A stretch of DNA of 64,000 nt from Gemmatimonadales bacterium UBA7889 (GCA_002501085.1 DLRL01000037.1:31956-95955); one strand, 5' to 3'; counted from the stretch's first letter, positions 1 to 9,565 are shown. Program-made: numbers and translations. Notes: generated by a model from the letters alone, not told the origin.

Positions 1-34
1 CGAACCAGCAAGACTTTCCTAGGAGGTTGGTTTG

Positions 35-715
35 GTGATTCAGTTGTACAGTGCGTTTCTTCAGATTCCAGGCCTAGAGGGCACAGATGCTTCTATGTCG
101 GAGCAGTTGAGTCAACTATGGGCAGACACCGGATTCATGCGGGTGCCCCTAGCTGCTTGTCTAGTTCTCGGGATCTTGGTCATCATCTGGAAGTTCATCA
201 GGCTATGGATGATCGCCGCAAAAACACGCCAAGTTCTCAGGGATGTGGATGAACTGCTCACACAGCAACAGATCCGTGAAGCCCTTGAGTTGACCCGCGA
301 CACGGACGCTCCGGCAGCCAACATCCTGTATGCTGGCCTTGAGCGGAGTGAAGAAGGTACCGATCGCGTGATGAAGGCGATTGAAAACCAAGGCTTGATC
401 GAGATGAGCAAACTCGAAAGTGGACTCGTAATACTTGCGACGCTCTCGACGATTGCTCCGCTACTAGGCTTCCTAGGCACGGTGATTGGCATGATTATCG
501 CCTTCCAATCGATTGAGGCTGCGGGTGAAGTTGAGGCAACTTTGGTTGCTGGAGGTATTAAGGTCGCGTTATTGACGACAGCAGCTGGTCTTGCCATCGC
601 TATCCCGGTATCGATCGGGCACAATTATTTTGTCTCCTTCATCGATGGTATAGTGATCGATATGGAAGAATCAGCCCAAAAGATGGTTGATACCTTGCAT
701 GCAATGTCGAAGTAG
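35..715 (+). CDS. exbB: MotA/TolQ/ExbB family proton channel protein
   Basis: Inner-membrane proton channel subunit that, with an ExbD/TolR partner, uses proton motive force to energise TonB-dependent outer-membrane transport or Tol-type envelope functions. About 226 residues, normal for ExbB. Three membrane segments are visible: around residues 35-55, a long one around 132-158 (small residues plus GFLGTVIGM, typical of the family), and one around 175-200 (TTAAGLAIAIP). The region between the first two is a charged cytoplasmic domain. I chose the GTG at 35 because an AGGAGG at 21-26 lies 8 bases upstream; a TTG at 32 would be only 5 bases from it. No exbD follows: a strong terminator comes directly after, so partner genes, if any, lie elsewhere. 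ExbB versus TolQ cannot be decided from sequence alone, but SusC-type receptors in this window make ExbB sensible. Confidence 0.88.
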   Translation: MIQLYSAFLQIPGLEGTDASMSEQLSQLWADTGFMRVPLAACLVLGILVIIWKFIRLWMIAAKTRQVLRDVDELLTQQQIREALELTRDTDAPAANILYAGLERSEEGTDRVMKAIENQGLIEMSKLESGLVILATLSTIAPLLGFLGTVIGMIIAFQSIEAAGEVEATLVAGGIKVALLTTAAGLAIAIPVSIGHNYFVSFIDGIVIDMEESAQKMVDTLHAMSK

Positions 716-750
716 TATATTTGGCTGACGGTCGTAAAGGACTGAGTGAA

Positions 751-787
751 AAGAGGCCACCCCGTTTGGGGGTGGCCTCTTTTTTTA
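751..787 (+). terminator. Rho-independent terminator after exbB
   Basis: A 13-bp perfect stem (AAGAGGCCACCCC paired with GGGGTGGCCTCTT), a 5-base loop and a run of seven T. It ends the exbB transcript and separates it from the transglycosylase gene. Confidence 0.93.
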
Positions 788-862
788 TTGTTTTCTATGG
801 TGAGAAGGCTCAACAGTCATTAACGATGTAATGGTTCTAGCCCGGAGTTTTTGGATGCGTCG

Positions 863-3178
863 ATGCTGAGAGCGTTCCCGGTTGTCATGATTATGAGTGC
901 TGCAGTTGGAGCAATCACTCCCCAAGACAGTTCCTATCGTTCCTTCCTGTTATCACCAACAGACTCCGCACTGGTTGAGTTTGAAGCTGGCCGGTTTTGG
1001 CATGCTGCTCGAATGCTCCGAGAGGAGGAAGCTGCAGCCGGGGGGCCTGAAGATGTACTTCTTCTTGCCCGAGCCGAAGCTGGTTGGGGGAATTGGTTAG
1101 CTGTAGCTGAACTCTTGGATGGGGCCGAATGGTTGCCTGAAGAGTCAGGTGCCATTGGGCTCTATCTACTTGGTAGAGCCTGGGAGGCCCAGGGACAGTG
1201 GGAAGAGGCGGCTGAGTCATATGGTCGCTATGTGGACCTCGGTTTGTCAGGAACAACCAGACATCATGCGTCTATTGCGAGGCGGACTCTAAGTCTATGG
1301 AAGTCTGGTGAACGAGAGGCTTCTTTCGTCAGTTTACGTCAACTCGAGCCACACTTGGGTGCTCAGAGTTGGACTGCGCTAGAAATAGCCTTGGGAGAAG
1401 CCCGGGACGGGAACGTATCGTCCGTGGAAGACCTTCTAGGCATGATAGAGCAGCCCCTAGCCCGACTTTCCAGCTGGCGTCTCTTACCGGATGCCTTGTT
1501 CGAAGCAGGGGATGTGATCGGGGCGACTGAAGCTTTTCGTGAAGCATACCAACAGCTTACTGGTGACCATCGGGCAACTGCAGGGATAGAGTTAGCGGAG
1601 CTTCTCCTAGCTGGCGGGGATACAGCTACAGCACGCGGACTGTTATTGGAAGGCTTAGAAGAAGCTCCTGGCACTTTTCGCGATCGAGCTGCAGCTCAAC
1701 TGTTTGATCTGGGAAATACCAATCGGGAGTTGACTCTTGAACTTGCGCGCATACTCGATCGTGCGGGTGACGGACGTCGCGCTCTTATGGGGTACGATAG
1801 AGTTGTAGCCCTTTCTGCGAATACGGTAGACGGGATGTCGGTGCCCCTGCCGATGCGTGTCGAGCGTGCGCGACTTATGGGGACCGTACAAGCCAGACAG
1901 GAAGAAGCGATTCAAGAATTTCGAGCAATTCGAGACGTGACCACAGATGATCGTATCGGTGGGCGCAACCTTGAATTGTGGGCCCAGCTCCGAAGAAGAC
2001 AGGGGCTAGATGAACATGTTCGGACGCTCAGGCGTTGGCTGATCGAAGAGCATCCGAATAGTTCGGAAGCCGCAGAAGTAGCTTGGTCACAAGCCAGCCA
2101 GGCTGATAGTCGGGGTGAACTAGACTCGGCATTGCGCCAATATACTGTCTTAAGTGCTAACGCTCGAAGCCATGCTCGAGCTGGACAGGCTAGGATGCGT
2201 TCAGGCCAGATCTACTTAGGGCGTTCGGATAGAGAAAGAGCTGCAGGAGTTTTCGAGGGATATTTGGACGATTTTCCTGAGGGACGACGCTGGCAAGAAG
2301 CATCATACTGGGCTGGGCGAATGCGTATGGAGTTGGGTGATACTACCGCTGCCGAAAAGCATATTCGACAGATCACAACCCGGGACCCTGTTTCATACTA
2401 TGCAGTGATAGGAGCTGAGCTCCTCGGTGAGTTATACACGATGAATGTTTCAGATGCAGATGATCCTGCTGTCCCACCATGGTTGAACAGAGGGCTCAGC
2501 GATATCGACTTGTTCGCTGAAGCAGGACTTGAACAGGCTGCTGCTGCGGAGGTGAACAGACTCATAGCAATAGCAAGAATGTCCAAGAACGATATGCTGG
2601 GGTTAGCCGAAGGCCTAATTGCCCGAGGTCGCACGATCGATGGAATCAACTTGGGCTGGGCGTTGCGTGATGAAGGATATGAGTGGGACTCCCGGCTGAT
2701 TCGTGTTGCCTTCCCTCTTCCCTATCTCGACTTGATCCGAAGAGAGGCGATGGAGTGGGGTGTGGATCCGATCACTCTTGCGGCAATCATCCGGCAAGAA
2801 TCCGCATTCAAGGCTGACATAGTCAGTCGAGCTGGAGCAATTGGACTAATGCAGGTCATGCCGCCGACAGGTGCTCAACTTGCACGAGTACACGGGCCCT
2901 CAGACTTCCAGGAGGCGCACTTAGCATCACCTGAAGTTAGCCTACATCTAGGGGCTGCGTATTTTAAGGAGATGAGTGCCCGTTACGATGGCGTTCTTCC
3001 TCTTATTCTTTCGGCATACAACGCTGGTCCAACTAGAGCGACTCGGTGGAAGCAGTATCCAGAAATCTCTGATTTACTCCGTTTTACCGAGCGTATTCCG
3101 TTTGTCGAGACCAGGGGTTACGTCAAGAATGTCAGGAGAAACCTTGGGATTTATCGGGTTCTTTATGGACAAAATTGA
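863..3178 (+). CDS. Lytic transglycosylase, Slt70-like with TPR repeats
   Basis: Exported murein hydrolase that cleaves the MurNAc-GlcNAc bond to give 1,6-anhydro ends. About 771 residues. A hydrophobic N-terminus (FPVVMIMSAAVGA) serves as signal peptide. Residues ~25-600 are alpha-helical with repeated A-x-A and W/Y-A-G-R patterns typical of TPR superhelices. The C-terminal ~130 residues are a GH23/SLT domain: RQESAF holds the catalytic Glu (about residue 646), followed by GAIGLMQVMP and LILSAYNAGP, all diagnostic. Start choice is uncertain: a GGAG at 844-847 is 3 bases from a TTG at 851 and 15 bases from this ATG; I preferred ATG, and only four residues are affected. It is larger than E. 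coli Slt70 (about 645) because of the longer repeat region. The SLT domain call is secure; periplasmic versus outer-membrane location is inference. Confidence 0.9.
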   Translation: MLRAFPVVMIMSAAVGAITPQDSSYRSFLLSPTDSALVEFEAGRFWHAARMLREEEAAAGGPEDVLLLARAEAGWGNWLAVAELLDGAEWLPEESGAIGLYLLGRAWEAQGQWEEAAESYGRYVDLGLSGTTRHHASIARRTLSLWKSGEREASFVSLRQLEPHLGAQSWTALEIALGEARDGNVSSVEDLLGMIEQPLARLSSWRLLPDALFEAGDVIGATEAFREAYQQLTGDHRATAGIELAELLLAGGDTATARGLLLEGLEEAPGTFRDRAAAQLFDLGNTNRELTLELARILDRAGDGRRALMGYDRVVALSANTVDGMSVPLPMRVERARLMGTVQARQEEAIQEFRAIRDVTTDDRIGGRNLELWAQLRRRQGLDEHVRTLRRWLIEEHPNSSEAAEVAWSQASQADSRGELDSALRQYTVLSANARSHARAGQARMRSGQIYLGRSDRERAAGVFEGYLDDFPEGRRWQEASYWAGRMRMELGDTTAAEKHIRQITTRDPVSYYAVIGAELLGELYTMNVSDADDPAVPPWLNRGLSDIDLFAEAGLEQAAAAEVNRLIAIARMSKNDMLGLAEGLIARGRTIDGINLGWALRDEGYEWDSRLIRVAFPLPYLDLIRREAMEWGVDPITLAAIIRQESAFKADIVSRAGAIGLMQVMPPTGAQLARVHGPSDFQEAHLASPEVSLHLGAAYFKEMSARYDGVLPLILSAYNAGPTRATRWKQYPEISDLLRFTERIPFVETRGYVKNVRRNLGIYRVLYGQN

Positions 3179-3322
3179 CCTCGCTAGTTCCCGAAACATG
3201 AACGCTCACTGTGCCTTTCTGTAGCTAGGCTCAGATCAGCTTGCGGCCACTCCTAGTGCGTTCTAAGGTGAGGTGCTTAGTGATCGTACCGCTTATGATC
3301 AATTCAATACGGAGGAAGCTGT

Positions 3323-3520
3323 GTGAAAGGGACGGTTAAATGGTTCAACGACACGAAAGGGTATGGATTCATCGAGCACACTGACGGCAATGACTTATTT
3401 GTTCACTTCTCTGCGATCCTTAGTGAAGGATTTCGGACGCTACAGGAAGGGGAAGAGGTGGAATTCGAGCTCGGAGAATCGGATCTCGGTCTCCAGGCCT
3501 ATAATGTTATTCCGATATGA
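3323..3520 (+). CDS. Cold-shock protein, CspA family
   Basis: Small cytoplasmic nucleic-acid-binding protein of 65 residues, one OB-fold/CSD domain. Both RNA-binding motifs are intact: RNP1 (KGYGFI) and RNP2 (LFVHFS), after the typical KGTVKWFN start. It acts as an RNA chaperone in this family. GTG start with GGAGG at 3311-3315, 7 bases upstream. A -10-like hexamer TATGAT at 3294-3299 would place transcription start very close to the ribosome site, so a long cold-shock leader is not evident. The sequence is more acidic than E. coli CspA, especially in the [13 protein letters not shown] stretch. The family assignment is certain; cold induction is not shown by sequence. Confidence 0.95.
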   Translation: MKGTVKWFNDTKGYGFIEHTDGNDLFVHFSAILSEGFRTLQEGEEVEFELGESDLGLQAYNVIPI

Positions 3521-3595
3521 AAATTCTTGGGCTATAGCACTTAACCCTCTCGTTTCCCAGCCGAGAAGAGACTTCTTCAAAGACGATCTTCTTTC

Positions 3596-6379
3596 TTGAG
3601 TATCCCCTCCAAGGACGCCCCTCGGATCTTCCTGGTTGACGCTTACGCGCTGATCTACCGCTCCTATTTCGCGTTTATCAAGAGGCCGCTTACGAATGCG
3701 GCAGGCGAGAATACTTCTGCACCCTTTGGCTTCACCCGTTTCTTGCTAGACATACGTGAGAATTTCGACCCTGACTACTTAGCTGTGGTTTTTGATGCAG
3801 GTATGTCGTTCCGTGATATCGAATATCCGGAATACAAGGCCACACGAGAGAAGATGCCCGATGATCTTCGTGCAAGCCTAGGCCGCATAAGAGATATCCT
3901 AGATGGCTTTAATGATCCGGTCGTAGAACTTGAAGGATATGAGGCCGATGATGTCATTGGTACACTTGCCATGAAAGCTGTAGACCAGGGCCTCGAAGCA
4001 GTGATTGTTTCAGGTGACAAGGATTTTTATCAGCTTATTGGTCCGGGAATCCACCTTTTGAATCCGGGACGAGGCGGCGCGACAGGGGTGGCCTCTGAAT
4101 GGGTGACAGAGGATAACGCAAGCGACAAGTTCGGGATTCCACCTTCCCAGGTGGCAGATTACTTAGCTCTAGTTGGAGATTCTTCAGATAATGTTCCAGG
4201 TGCCCCGGGCATAGGTAAAAAGACTGCTGAATCTCTGTTGCAACACTATGAGGACATAGAAGAACTCATTGCTCATGCGGAGGAGCTTAAGCCCCCAAGG
4301 GCTTCCAAGTCCCTTCAAGAAAATGCTGAGAAAGTTCGTTTGTCAAAGAGGCTGGTTACGATCATGACTGACCTCGATGTTCCGTTAGACCTCGAATCAT
4401 TGAAGGTCAAAGAACCCAATAATGCCGCGCTCCGAGATGTCTTTGCTGAACTGGGGTTTCGTCGGCTCACCGAACAGTTTTCAGCCGCAGCTAATTCGGA
4501 TACGGAAAGTAGCGAGGAAGAGCCGCGGAAGAATGATGCTTCCTATCAAATTCTAGATCTCCAATCTGACTTGACGGATCTTATTGAGGATATCCGTGCA
4601 TCCGGACGAGTTGCCATTGCCTCAGAGTTTACGACCAAGGACCCGCTTGTTGGGGACTTGGTGTCACTTGCTTTCTCGACCAAGAGCGGTGTTGCGAGTT
4701 ACCTCCCATTTGGCCACCAGAAAGCGTTCGAGTTGACCTTAGAAGGTGAAAATCAGGAGGCAGTGGAGAACCTATCTGGTCTGGATAGTAGGGAGATGTC
4801 TGAAATCAAGGGGATCTTAGAAGATCCTGAGATAGAGAAGGTTGGCCATGATCTGAAACGGACAGCTCTTTTATTAGCACGGGCGGGGGTAAAGCTGCGT
4901 GGTCTCTCCTTTGATGTGATGATAGCGAGTTATTTATTCGACCCAGGGAGTCGGGATCACGGGGTTGCTTCGCTCGCCTTCAAAGAACTGTCCCGTACAA
5001 TCTGTGACCGCAAAGATCTGGTTGGCAGTCGAAGGAGTCAGAGACCGTTCTCGGATATACCCATAGAACAGGCCGGGCATTATCTGTGCGAGGTAGCGGA
5101 TGTTGTACTCGGATTAGCTAAACATTTCCAACAGCGCCTAGAAGAGCGCTCGCTAAGTGACCTCATGGCAGACCTGGAGGTGCCACTCATTCCCGTTTTA
5201 GTCAACATGGAATTAGTAGGGATAGAGATCGACCGCGACTTTTTCAAGGCGATGCATTCCAAGTTAGTACGGGAGCTTGACCTCATAGGAGAAGACATCT
5301 TCAAGCACGCTGGCGGTGAGTTCAATTTGAATTCCACTCATCAGCTTAGGCAGGTTCTCTTTGAGGATCTGAATCTCCCAATTATCAAGAAGACCAAAAC
5401 AGGGCCTTCTACTGATGCTTCGGTCCTGGAGGAACTGGCAACTCAGGGTCATGTTCTGCCACGGTTAATGATTGACTACCGAGAACTCGAGAAACTCCGT
5501 TCCACGTATGTGGACGCCCTACCTCAACTCGTGCATGGAGAAACCGGTCGGATCCACACCAGCTTCAATCAAGCTGTAACTACAACAGGCAGGCTGTCTT
5601 CGAGTGATCCCAACCTTCAAAATATTCCAATTCGGACTGAGATAGGCCGGGAAATCCGCAAAGGCTTTATTGCAGGCCCAGGCAGTGTGTTCCTAGCAGT
5701 TGATTACTCCCAAATCGAACTGCGCGTGCTAGCACACTTTTCGGGCGACGACGCATTTGTAGGTGCCTTTAAAGAAGGTGTCGATGTACACAGGCAGACC
5801 GCAGCAGTGATTTTTGGTATTCCGGTTGAGGAGGTAACACCGGAGATGAGAGGGCAGGCGAAGACCGTAAGTTTCGCTACGCTGTATGGGCAGGGAGCGT
5901 TCTCCTTAGCTAATCGCCTCGGTATTTCACGAGATGAAGCTCGCGAGTTTATTGAGATGTATTTCGAGCGGTTTAATAGTGTCCGGAAATTCTTTGATGC
6001 CCAAATCGATATGGCGAGAGAGGTGGGCTATGTCGAAACACTTATGGGCCGCCGCCGCTACGTGCCAGAACTTCAAGCGAGTAATTGGAGCATCAGGCAG
6101 TTTGGTGAACGTGTAGCCCAGAATACGCCCATACAGGGGACGGCAGCCGATTTGATGAAACAGGCAATGCTTGATGTCCACGAAGCCCTGGGGTCAGCAA
6201 ATAGTGAAGCAAAAATGCTACTACAAGTTCATGATGAGCTGCTTCTTGAGGTGCCTCAGGATGACATTGAGGAAACCCGCAACCTTGTAGTGAAGCAAAT
6301 GGAAGCAGCTGTGGAGTTGAACGTTCCGCTAGTGGCGGAATCGGGTGTTGGGAGCACCTGGTACGAATGTAAGGATTGA
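3596..6379 (+). CDS. polA: DNA polymerase I with inactive-looking proofreading domain
   Basis: Family A polymerase for Okazaki-fragment processing and repair synthesis, 927 residues as in E. coli. Order: 5'-3' exonuclease/FEN domain (1-~290, VDAYALIYRSYFAF, VFDAG, EGYEADDVIG, SGDKDFYQL, GDSSDNVPG), degenerate 3'-5' exonuclease fold (~320-510), polymerase (~520-927). Polymerase motifs A (VDYSQIELR, Asp703), B (RGQAKTVSFATLYG with R/K/F/Y spacing kept) and C (VHDE, residues 878-881) are intact. In the proofreading domain, by eye alignment with Klenow, IASEF stands where FDTET is expected, DLKRT where NLKYD is, and YLCEV where YxxxD is, so three of four metal-binding aspartates are missing. This resembles Taq-type enzymes. 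TTG is the only upstream start giving the full FEN N-terminus; no clear Shine-Dalgarno is visible. Confidence 0.96.
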   Translation: MSIPSKDAPRIFLVDAYALIYRSYFAFIKRPLTNAAGENTSAPFGFTRFLLDIRENFDPDYLAVVFDAGMSFRDIEYPEYKATREKMPDDLRASLGRIRDILDGFNDPVVELEGYEADDVIGTLAMKAVDQGLEAVIVSGDKDFYQLIGPGIHLLNPGRGGATGVASEWVTEDNASDKFGIPPSQVADYLALVGDSSDNVPGAPGIGKKTAESLLQHYEDIEELIAHAEELKPPRASKSLQENAEKVRLSKRLVTIMTDLDVPLDLESLKVKEPNNAALRDVFAELGFRRLTEQFSAAANSDTESSEEEPRKNDASYQILDLQSDLTDLIEDIRASGRVAIASEFTTKDPLVGDLVSLAFSTKSGVASYLPFGHQKAFELTLEGENQEAVENLSGLDSREMSEIKGILEDPEIEKVGHDLKRTALLLARAGVKLRGLSFDVMIASYLFDPGSRDHGVASLAFKELSRTICDRKDLVGSRRSQRPFSDIPIEQAGHYLCEVADVVLGLAKHFQQRLEERSLSDLMADLEVPLIPVLVNMELVGIEIDRDFFKAMHSKLVRELDLIGEDIFKHAGGEFNLNSTHQLRQVLFEDLNLPIIKKTKTGPSTDASVLEELATQGHVLPRLMIDYRELEKLRSTYVDALPQLVHGETGRIHTSFNQAVTTTGRLSSSDPNLQNIPIRTEIGREIRKGFIAGPGSVFLAVDYSQIELRVLAHFSGDDAFVGAFKEGVDVHRQTAAVIFGIPVEEVTPEMRGQAKTVSFATLYGQGAFSLANRLGISRDEAREFIEMYFERFNSVRKFFDAQIDMAREVGYVETLMGRRRYVPELQASNWSIRQFGERVAQNTPIQGTAADLMKQAMLDVHEALGSANSEAKMLLQVHDELLLEVPQDDIEETRNLVVKQMEAAVELNVPLVAESGVGSTWYECKD

Positions 6380-6504
6380 TACTATAGCAGCGGAAAGTTA
6401 GTCGGCTCATATAAGATGATCGTAAGCGGTTGATCCCCCGCAGCGTCTGTCCTGTATATGAGGCTGGGTTGTTTCGTTGCTGTCAGTCACAATACTCAAA
6501 GACA

Positions 6505-6543
6505 AAGAAAAGGGCCGCGCCCAACAGGACGAGGCCCTTTCTA
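6505..6543 (-). terminator. Terminator of the minus-strand sigma factor gene
   Basis: Read on the minus strand, AGAAAGGGCC and GGCCCTTTTCT form a stem with a G+C-rich internal part and a T-rich tail. It lies between the convergent ends of polA (6379) and the sigma gene (6578). The A-rich other side may let it also stop polA transcripts. Confidence 0.7.
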
Positions 6544-6577
6544 CAAAGGACTCATTTAATCTAAAGTCAGTTCAGGG

Positions 6578-7438
6578 TCAGTTCGGGGCCCAGAATCCGG
6601 ATAGAGAGTCACCCTGGGCACTATCCCGGAGTTTTTCGAAAGCTCGGTTACGAATCTGCCTAATCCGCTCACGCGTCACACCCAGGAGCGATCCAATTTC
6701 CTCAAGGGTTCTTTCTTCACCATCATCGAGCCCGTAATACAAATAAAGAATTTTTCGTTCTCGCTCAGTCAAGTACTCATCGAACATAGTCTCAAGGAAG
6801 TCTCGACGAGCGATTGCTTCTACGTCTTCCTCAATGTCAGCTGCCTCGGTTCCCGAGAAACGCTCTCCGAAGCTAGCACTGTCCCGGTCACCTCGGTCGA
6901 TCGGGGCGTCAAGGCTTAATTCTGATGCCGCCACGCGCCGGAGAGCTCGGATAGTCTCAACCGGTTCCTCCATTGTTTTAGCGATTTCGGCATCGGTTGG
7001 AGTACGACCGAGTGATTGTGTTAGTTGAGTATTTGTACGTGCAAGTTTCGCAAGATTGGAGTTCTGATTCAGCGGTATACGGACAGAGCGAGTTTGTTCG
7101 GCCAGCGCCTGAAGTACTGTCTGCCGGATCCACCAGACAGCGTAGGAGATAAACTTCACGCCCTTGTCAGGGTCGAATTTCTTAACCGCCTTCAACAGGC
7201 CCTCGTTACCAATGCAGACAAGTTCTGCGAGTCCAAGGCCACGGCCTTGATATTTCTTCACATAAGAGATGACGAAGCGAAGATTCGCTGTGACAAGCCT
7301 TTCAGCGGCCTCCTTGTCTCCTACCCGCGCACGTCGGGCAAGCTCCCGTTCCTCTCGCGGGTCCTGAATTAACGGGTATTTTTCGACATCCTGCAGATAC
7401 TGATCAAAGGAATCCAAACCACGGGAGGAAGTAAACAT
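6578..7438 (-). CDS. RNA polymerase sigma-70 factor, short RpoD-like (1)
   Basis: Group 1/2-type sigma factor of 286 residues. Region 1.1 is absent. Region 1.2 (DSFDQYLQDVEKYPLI), region 2 (NLRFVISYVKKYQGRG; GVKFISYAVWWIRQ), region 3 and region 4 (TLEEIGSLLGVTRERIRQIRNRA, the -35-binding helix-turn-helix) are all present. Odd point: region 2.2, normally DLIQEGNxGL and the main contact to the beta-prime coiled coil, reads ELVCIGNEGL, so the usual Gln-Glu pair is Cys-Ile. A second RpoD-like factor (27744-28649) keeps the canonical motif. Only a weak ribosome site is visible before the ATG at 7438. It is presumably an alternative housekeeping-like factor, but its regulon cannot be told from sequence. 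Confidence 0.9.
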   Translation of the reverse strand: MFTSSRGLDSFDQYLQDVEKYPLIQDPREERELARRARVGDKEAAERLVTANLRFVISYVKKYQGRGLGLAELVCIGNEGLLKAVKKFDPDKGVKFISYAVWWIRQTVLQALAEQTRSVRIPLNQNSNLAKLARTNTQLTQSLGRTPTDAEIAKTMEEPVETIRALRRVAASELSLDAPIDRGDRDSASFGERFSGTEAADIEEDVEAIARRDFLETMFDEYLTERERKILYLYYGLDDGEERTLEEIGSLLGVTRERIRQIRNRAFEKLRDSAQGDSLSGFWAPN

Positions 7439-7568
7439 ATGTTTGCGATCATCCCACTCTGGAGGAGCGCTGATGGCTGACCAAGCTAAGCCAACCCTGG
7501 CAACCCTTGCAGTGATTGGGCTATCGGGGTTAGAGGAACCAGCCAGGAAATCCCTTTAGGGGGCTCTG

Positions 7569-7597
7569 AACCTATAAAAATCTGTTTGCGAGGTCAA
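7569..7597 (-). promoter_or_regulatory. Possible sigma-70 promoter of the sigma factor gene
   Basis: On the minus strand TTGACC (7592-7597) is followed, 17 bases later, by TAGGTT (7569-7574), with an overlapping TATAGG at 15-base spacing. It lies in the 209-base gap upstream of the sigma gene. The -10 is poor, so this is tentative. Confidence 0.3.
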
Positions 7598-7647
7598 AGG
7601 TGTTTCTGTATACGCCGTTCTAGGTCTCATAAGGCTCTGCTGAGATT

Positions 7648-9456
7648 CTAGCGCATTGGAGTAAGAAATAAGTCGGGTCCCACCGGGTTTCGGAGAGCCT
7701 TTTTAAGCTGGGAATCCGTGAACCCAGAGCCAATTCCGAGTAGCTCGATTAGGGTGACCCGGAACACTGGACCCCTGCTTAAGGGATCGTTGATCGGAAA
7801 AGCAAGGTCGATGCGTCCCACGGCGCGGGTGCTTGCGGGAAACCCCATTCGTAATCCGAAGCCGACTGAACCACGCCATCCACTATCATCGCCATAGGGC
7901 ACTTCTCCAGCCCACATCCGCCCGGCATCCGCAAAGAGCGTAAAACCAAAATCGACTACATCAGGAGAAGGCCATTTTAAGAAGATGCGGTCTTCAAGGG
8001 TAAAGAGGACACGTCGGCCGCCAGGAATGTCATCCTCATAAAAGCCTCGAACGGCTTCACGGCCACCAAGTGTGAGCTGAAAGGGGGTTTCGACTGACCA
8101 TCCCCCTGTGGCGGACGAGCGGAAGAATAATGTGTGTGCAGACGAGGCTCCGGTACGTAGATACATGTAGAGATCAGCTGTAGCGAAGAGGTCTCGCCAT
8201 CCGTCATTTTTGAACGAGTGTCGGCCTTGGCCTCCGATATTAAGGAACGTGAATATCTGACTAGAATTGTGTCCGGCAAATATGCGAAAGCGGGTGAAAA
8301 CATCGTCATGGCTCTCAAGACCCGTGACCCGAAATGCTGGGATGCTTCGTCCAACGGTTAGGCCGAGATCTATGCCTAAGGGTACGTCGATCACTTCCGC
8401 GTGAGTATCAAGGCGTGCGGGACGAATGTATCGGATCTGGCGCAAACCCAGCATAACATTAACACGGGTGGTCGCTGAAGCATTAATCTGTGACCCTAGT
8501 ATTTCTCGAGTTTGATCCGAGCCGGGAAAAGTGTTGCTGAAGTCATTGTCTAGCACCACTTCGACATCATTAGGGAAGCCATCAAACTCGACTCGGTCGC
8601 GTGACAAGCCCAGACCTAGAAGTCCAAGACGGCCAGGCCGCCCAAACCTCGTGGCTAGAGATATCTCTAGCCACTCTTCCTGGAGAGGAAGCAGCACTTG
8701 AGTGAGGTCAACCGGATTACCTGTCGCGTACGTATAGAGTTGGTCACGTTGGCGGTAAGCTTCTCGTCCCGCAAACCTGCCGACCTCCCCTACAAAGGGA
8801 TATGCTAGTTCTTGCTCGAGGAAGTTGCCCACTCGGGTTCGACCGTATCCGAAAAGAGCATCTGTTCTGGTACCGAACAAACGAGGCTGCTGAATTAAGA
8901 AGCCAGCGTCACGCTGTTCTCTTCTTCGAGCAAAGTATCCTTCAGCCAAGATGCCCTGACCGAAAAGGTTCTCTTCGGTTAGCTCAATCCGCTCTAATTG
9001 TAATCCCTGATCGATTGAGATTCCCAAGTCAAACTTGGTCGTCCACTCATCCTGAGTGTTGATACGAACCTGATATGTTCCGTCTGGTTGCTCCACCGGG
9101 ACAACATCTGCATTTGCGATAAAAGGGTACTGCCTCAGAATCCTGCCGGATTCCTCAAGCAAAAATGGATCGAGACAATCATTCTCGTCGAATAAAATCT
9201 CTCTCAGTATGAAGCTCTGGCGCGTGGTTATGTGGAGAGCGTTCGCAAGCCGGTATACCCAACGCAGAGGACTGCCTTCTTCCAATGTTTCCAACTGGAA
9301 AATAGGACGGTTATCCACAACGATATTCGTCACACGGCCCAATTCACATACACTGTCGGGTCCGACATCTTGTGCCCCAAGATCTGCTGATGAAAAGAGC
9401 ATCGTACTGAGTATGCCAACTAGCACCCTGACAGCGCTCCGATGAGCTTTTTCCAT
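7648..9456 (-). CDS. BamA/TamA-like outer-membrane beta-barrel protein
   Basis: Exported 602-residue outer-membrane protein. Signal peptide at residues 1-28 ending ADLGAQ. Residues ~35-135 form a POTRA-like segment (HITTRQSFILREILFDEND; GRILRQYPFIANADVVP), followed by about 450 residues of alternating aromatic/charged strands. The C-terminal third (LGGREAVRGFYEDD, then GFTLFADAGRMW and GFGLRMGFPAS) matches the surface-antigen/D15 barrel, where a VRG(Y/F) motif is the conserved loop-6 signature. Only about one POTRA repeat is apparent, far fewer than the five of BamA, so it may be a TamA- or patatin-barrel-like relative, not the essential assembly factor. It lies upstream of the sigma gene on the same strand and diverges from maeB. 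Confidence 0.75.
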   Translation of the reverse strand: MEKAHRSAVRVLVGILSTMLFSSADLGAQDVGPDSVCELGRVTNIVVDNRPIFQLETLEEGSPLRWVYRLANALHITTRQSFILREILFDENDCLDPFLLEESGRILRQYPFIANADVVPVEQPDGTYQVRINTQDEWTTKFDLGISIDQGLQLERIELTEENLFGQGILAEGYFARRREQRDAGFLIQQPRLFGTRTDALFGYGRTRVGNFLEQELAYPFVGEVGRFAGREAYRQRDQLYTYATGNPVDLTQVLLPLQEEWLEISLATRFGRPGRLGLLGLGLSRDRVEFDGFPNDVEVVLDNDFSNTFPGSDQTREILGSQINASATTRVNVMLGLRQIRYIRPARLDTHAEVIDVPLGIDLGLTVGRSIPAFRVTGLESHDDVFTRFRIFAGHNSSQIFTFLNIGGQGRHSFKNDGWRDLFATADLYMYLRTGASSAHTLFFRSSATGGWSVETPFQLTLGGREAVRGFYEDDIPGGRRVLFTLEDRIFLKWPSPDVVDFGFTLFADAGRMWAGEVPYGDDSGWRGSVGFGLRMGFPASTRAVGRIDLAFPINDPLSRGPVFRVTLIELLGIGSGFTDSQLKKALRNPVGPDLFLTPMR

Positions 9457-9485
9457 GTGAGACTAGGCCGTTCGAGTTGTGCAGT

Positions 9486-9497
9486 GTCTCATGAGAC
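9486..9497. promoter_or_regulatory. 12-bp perfect palindrome in a divergent promoter region
   Basis: GTCTCATGAGAC lies in the 109-base region between the divergent barrel gene and maeB. Its symmetry and place would suit a dimeric regulator, but there is no second copy in view and it may be chance. Confidence 0.25.
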
Positions 9498-9565
9498 GCA
9501 ATCCTTAGCGCTTCTGTACGCTTCACTGTCCGTCAAGGTCCGCCCCTGTACTGGAGGCTCCCTAT

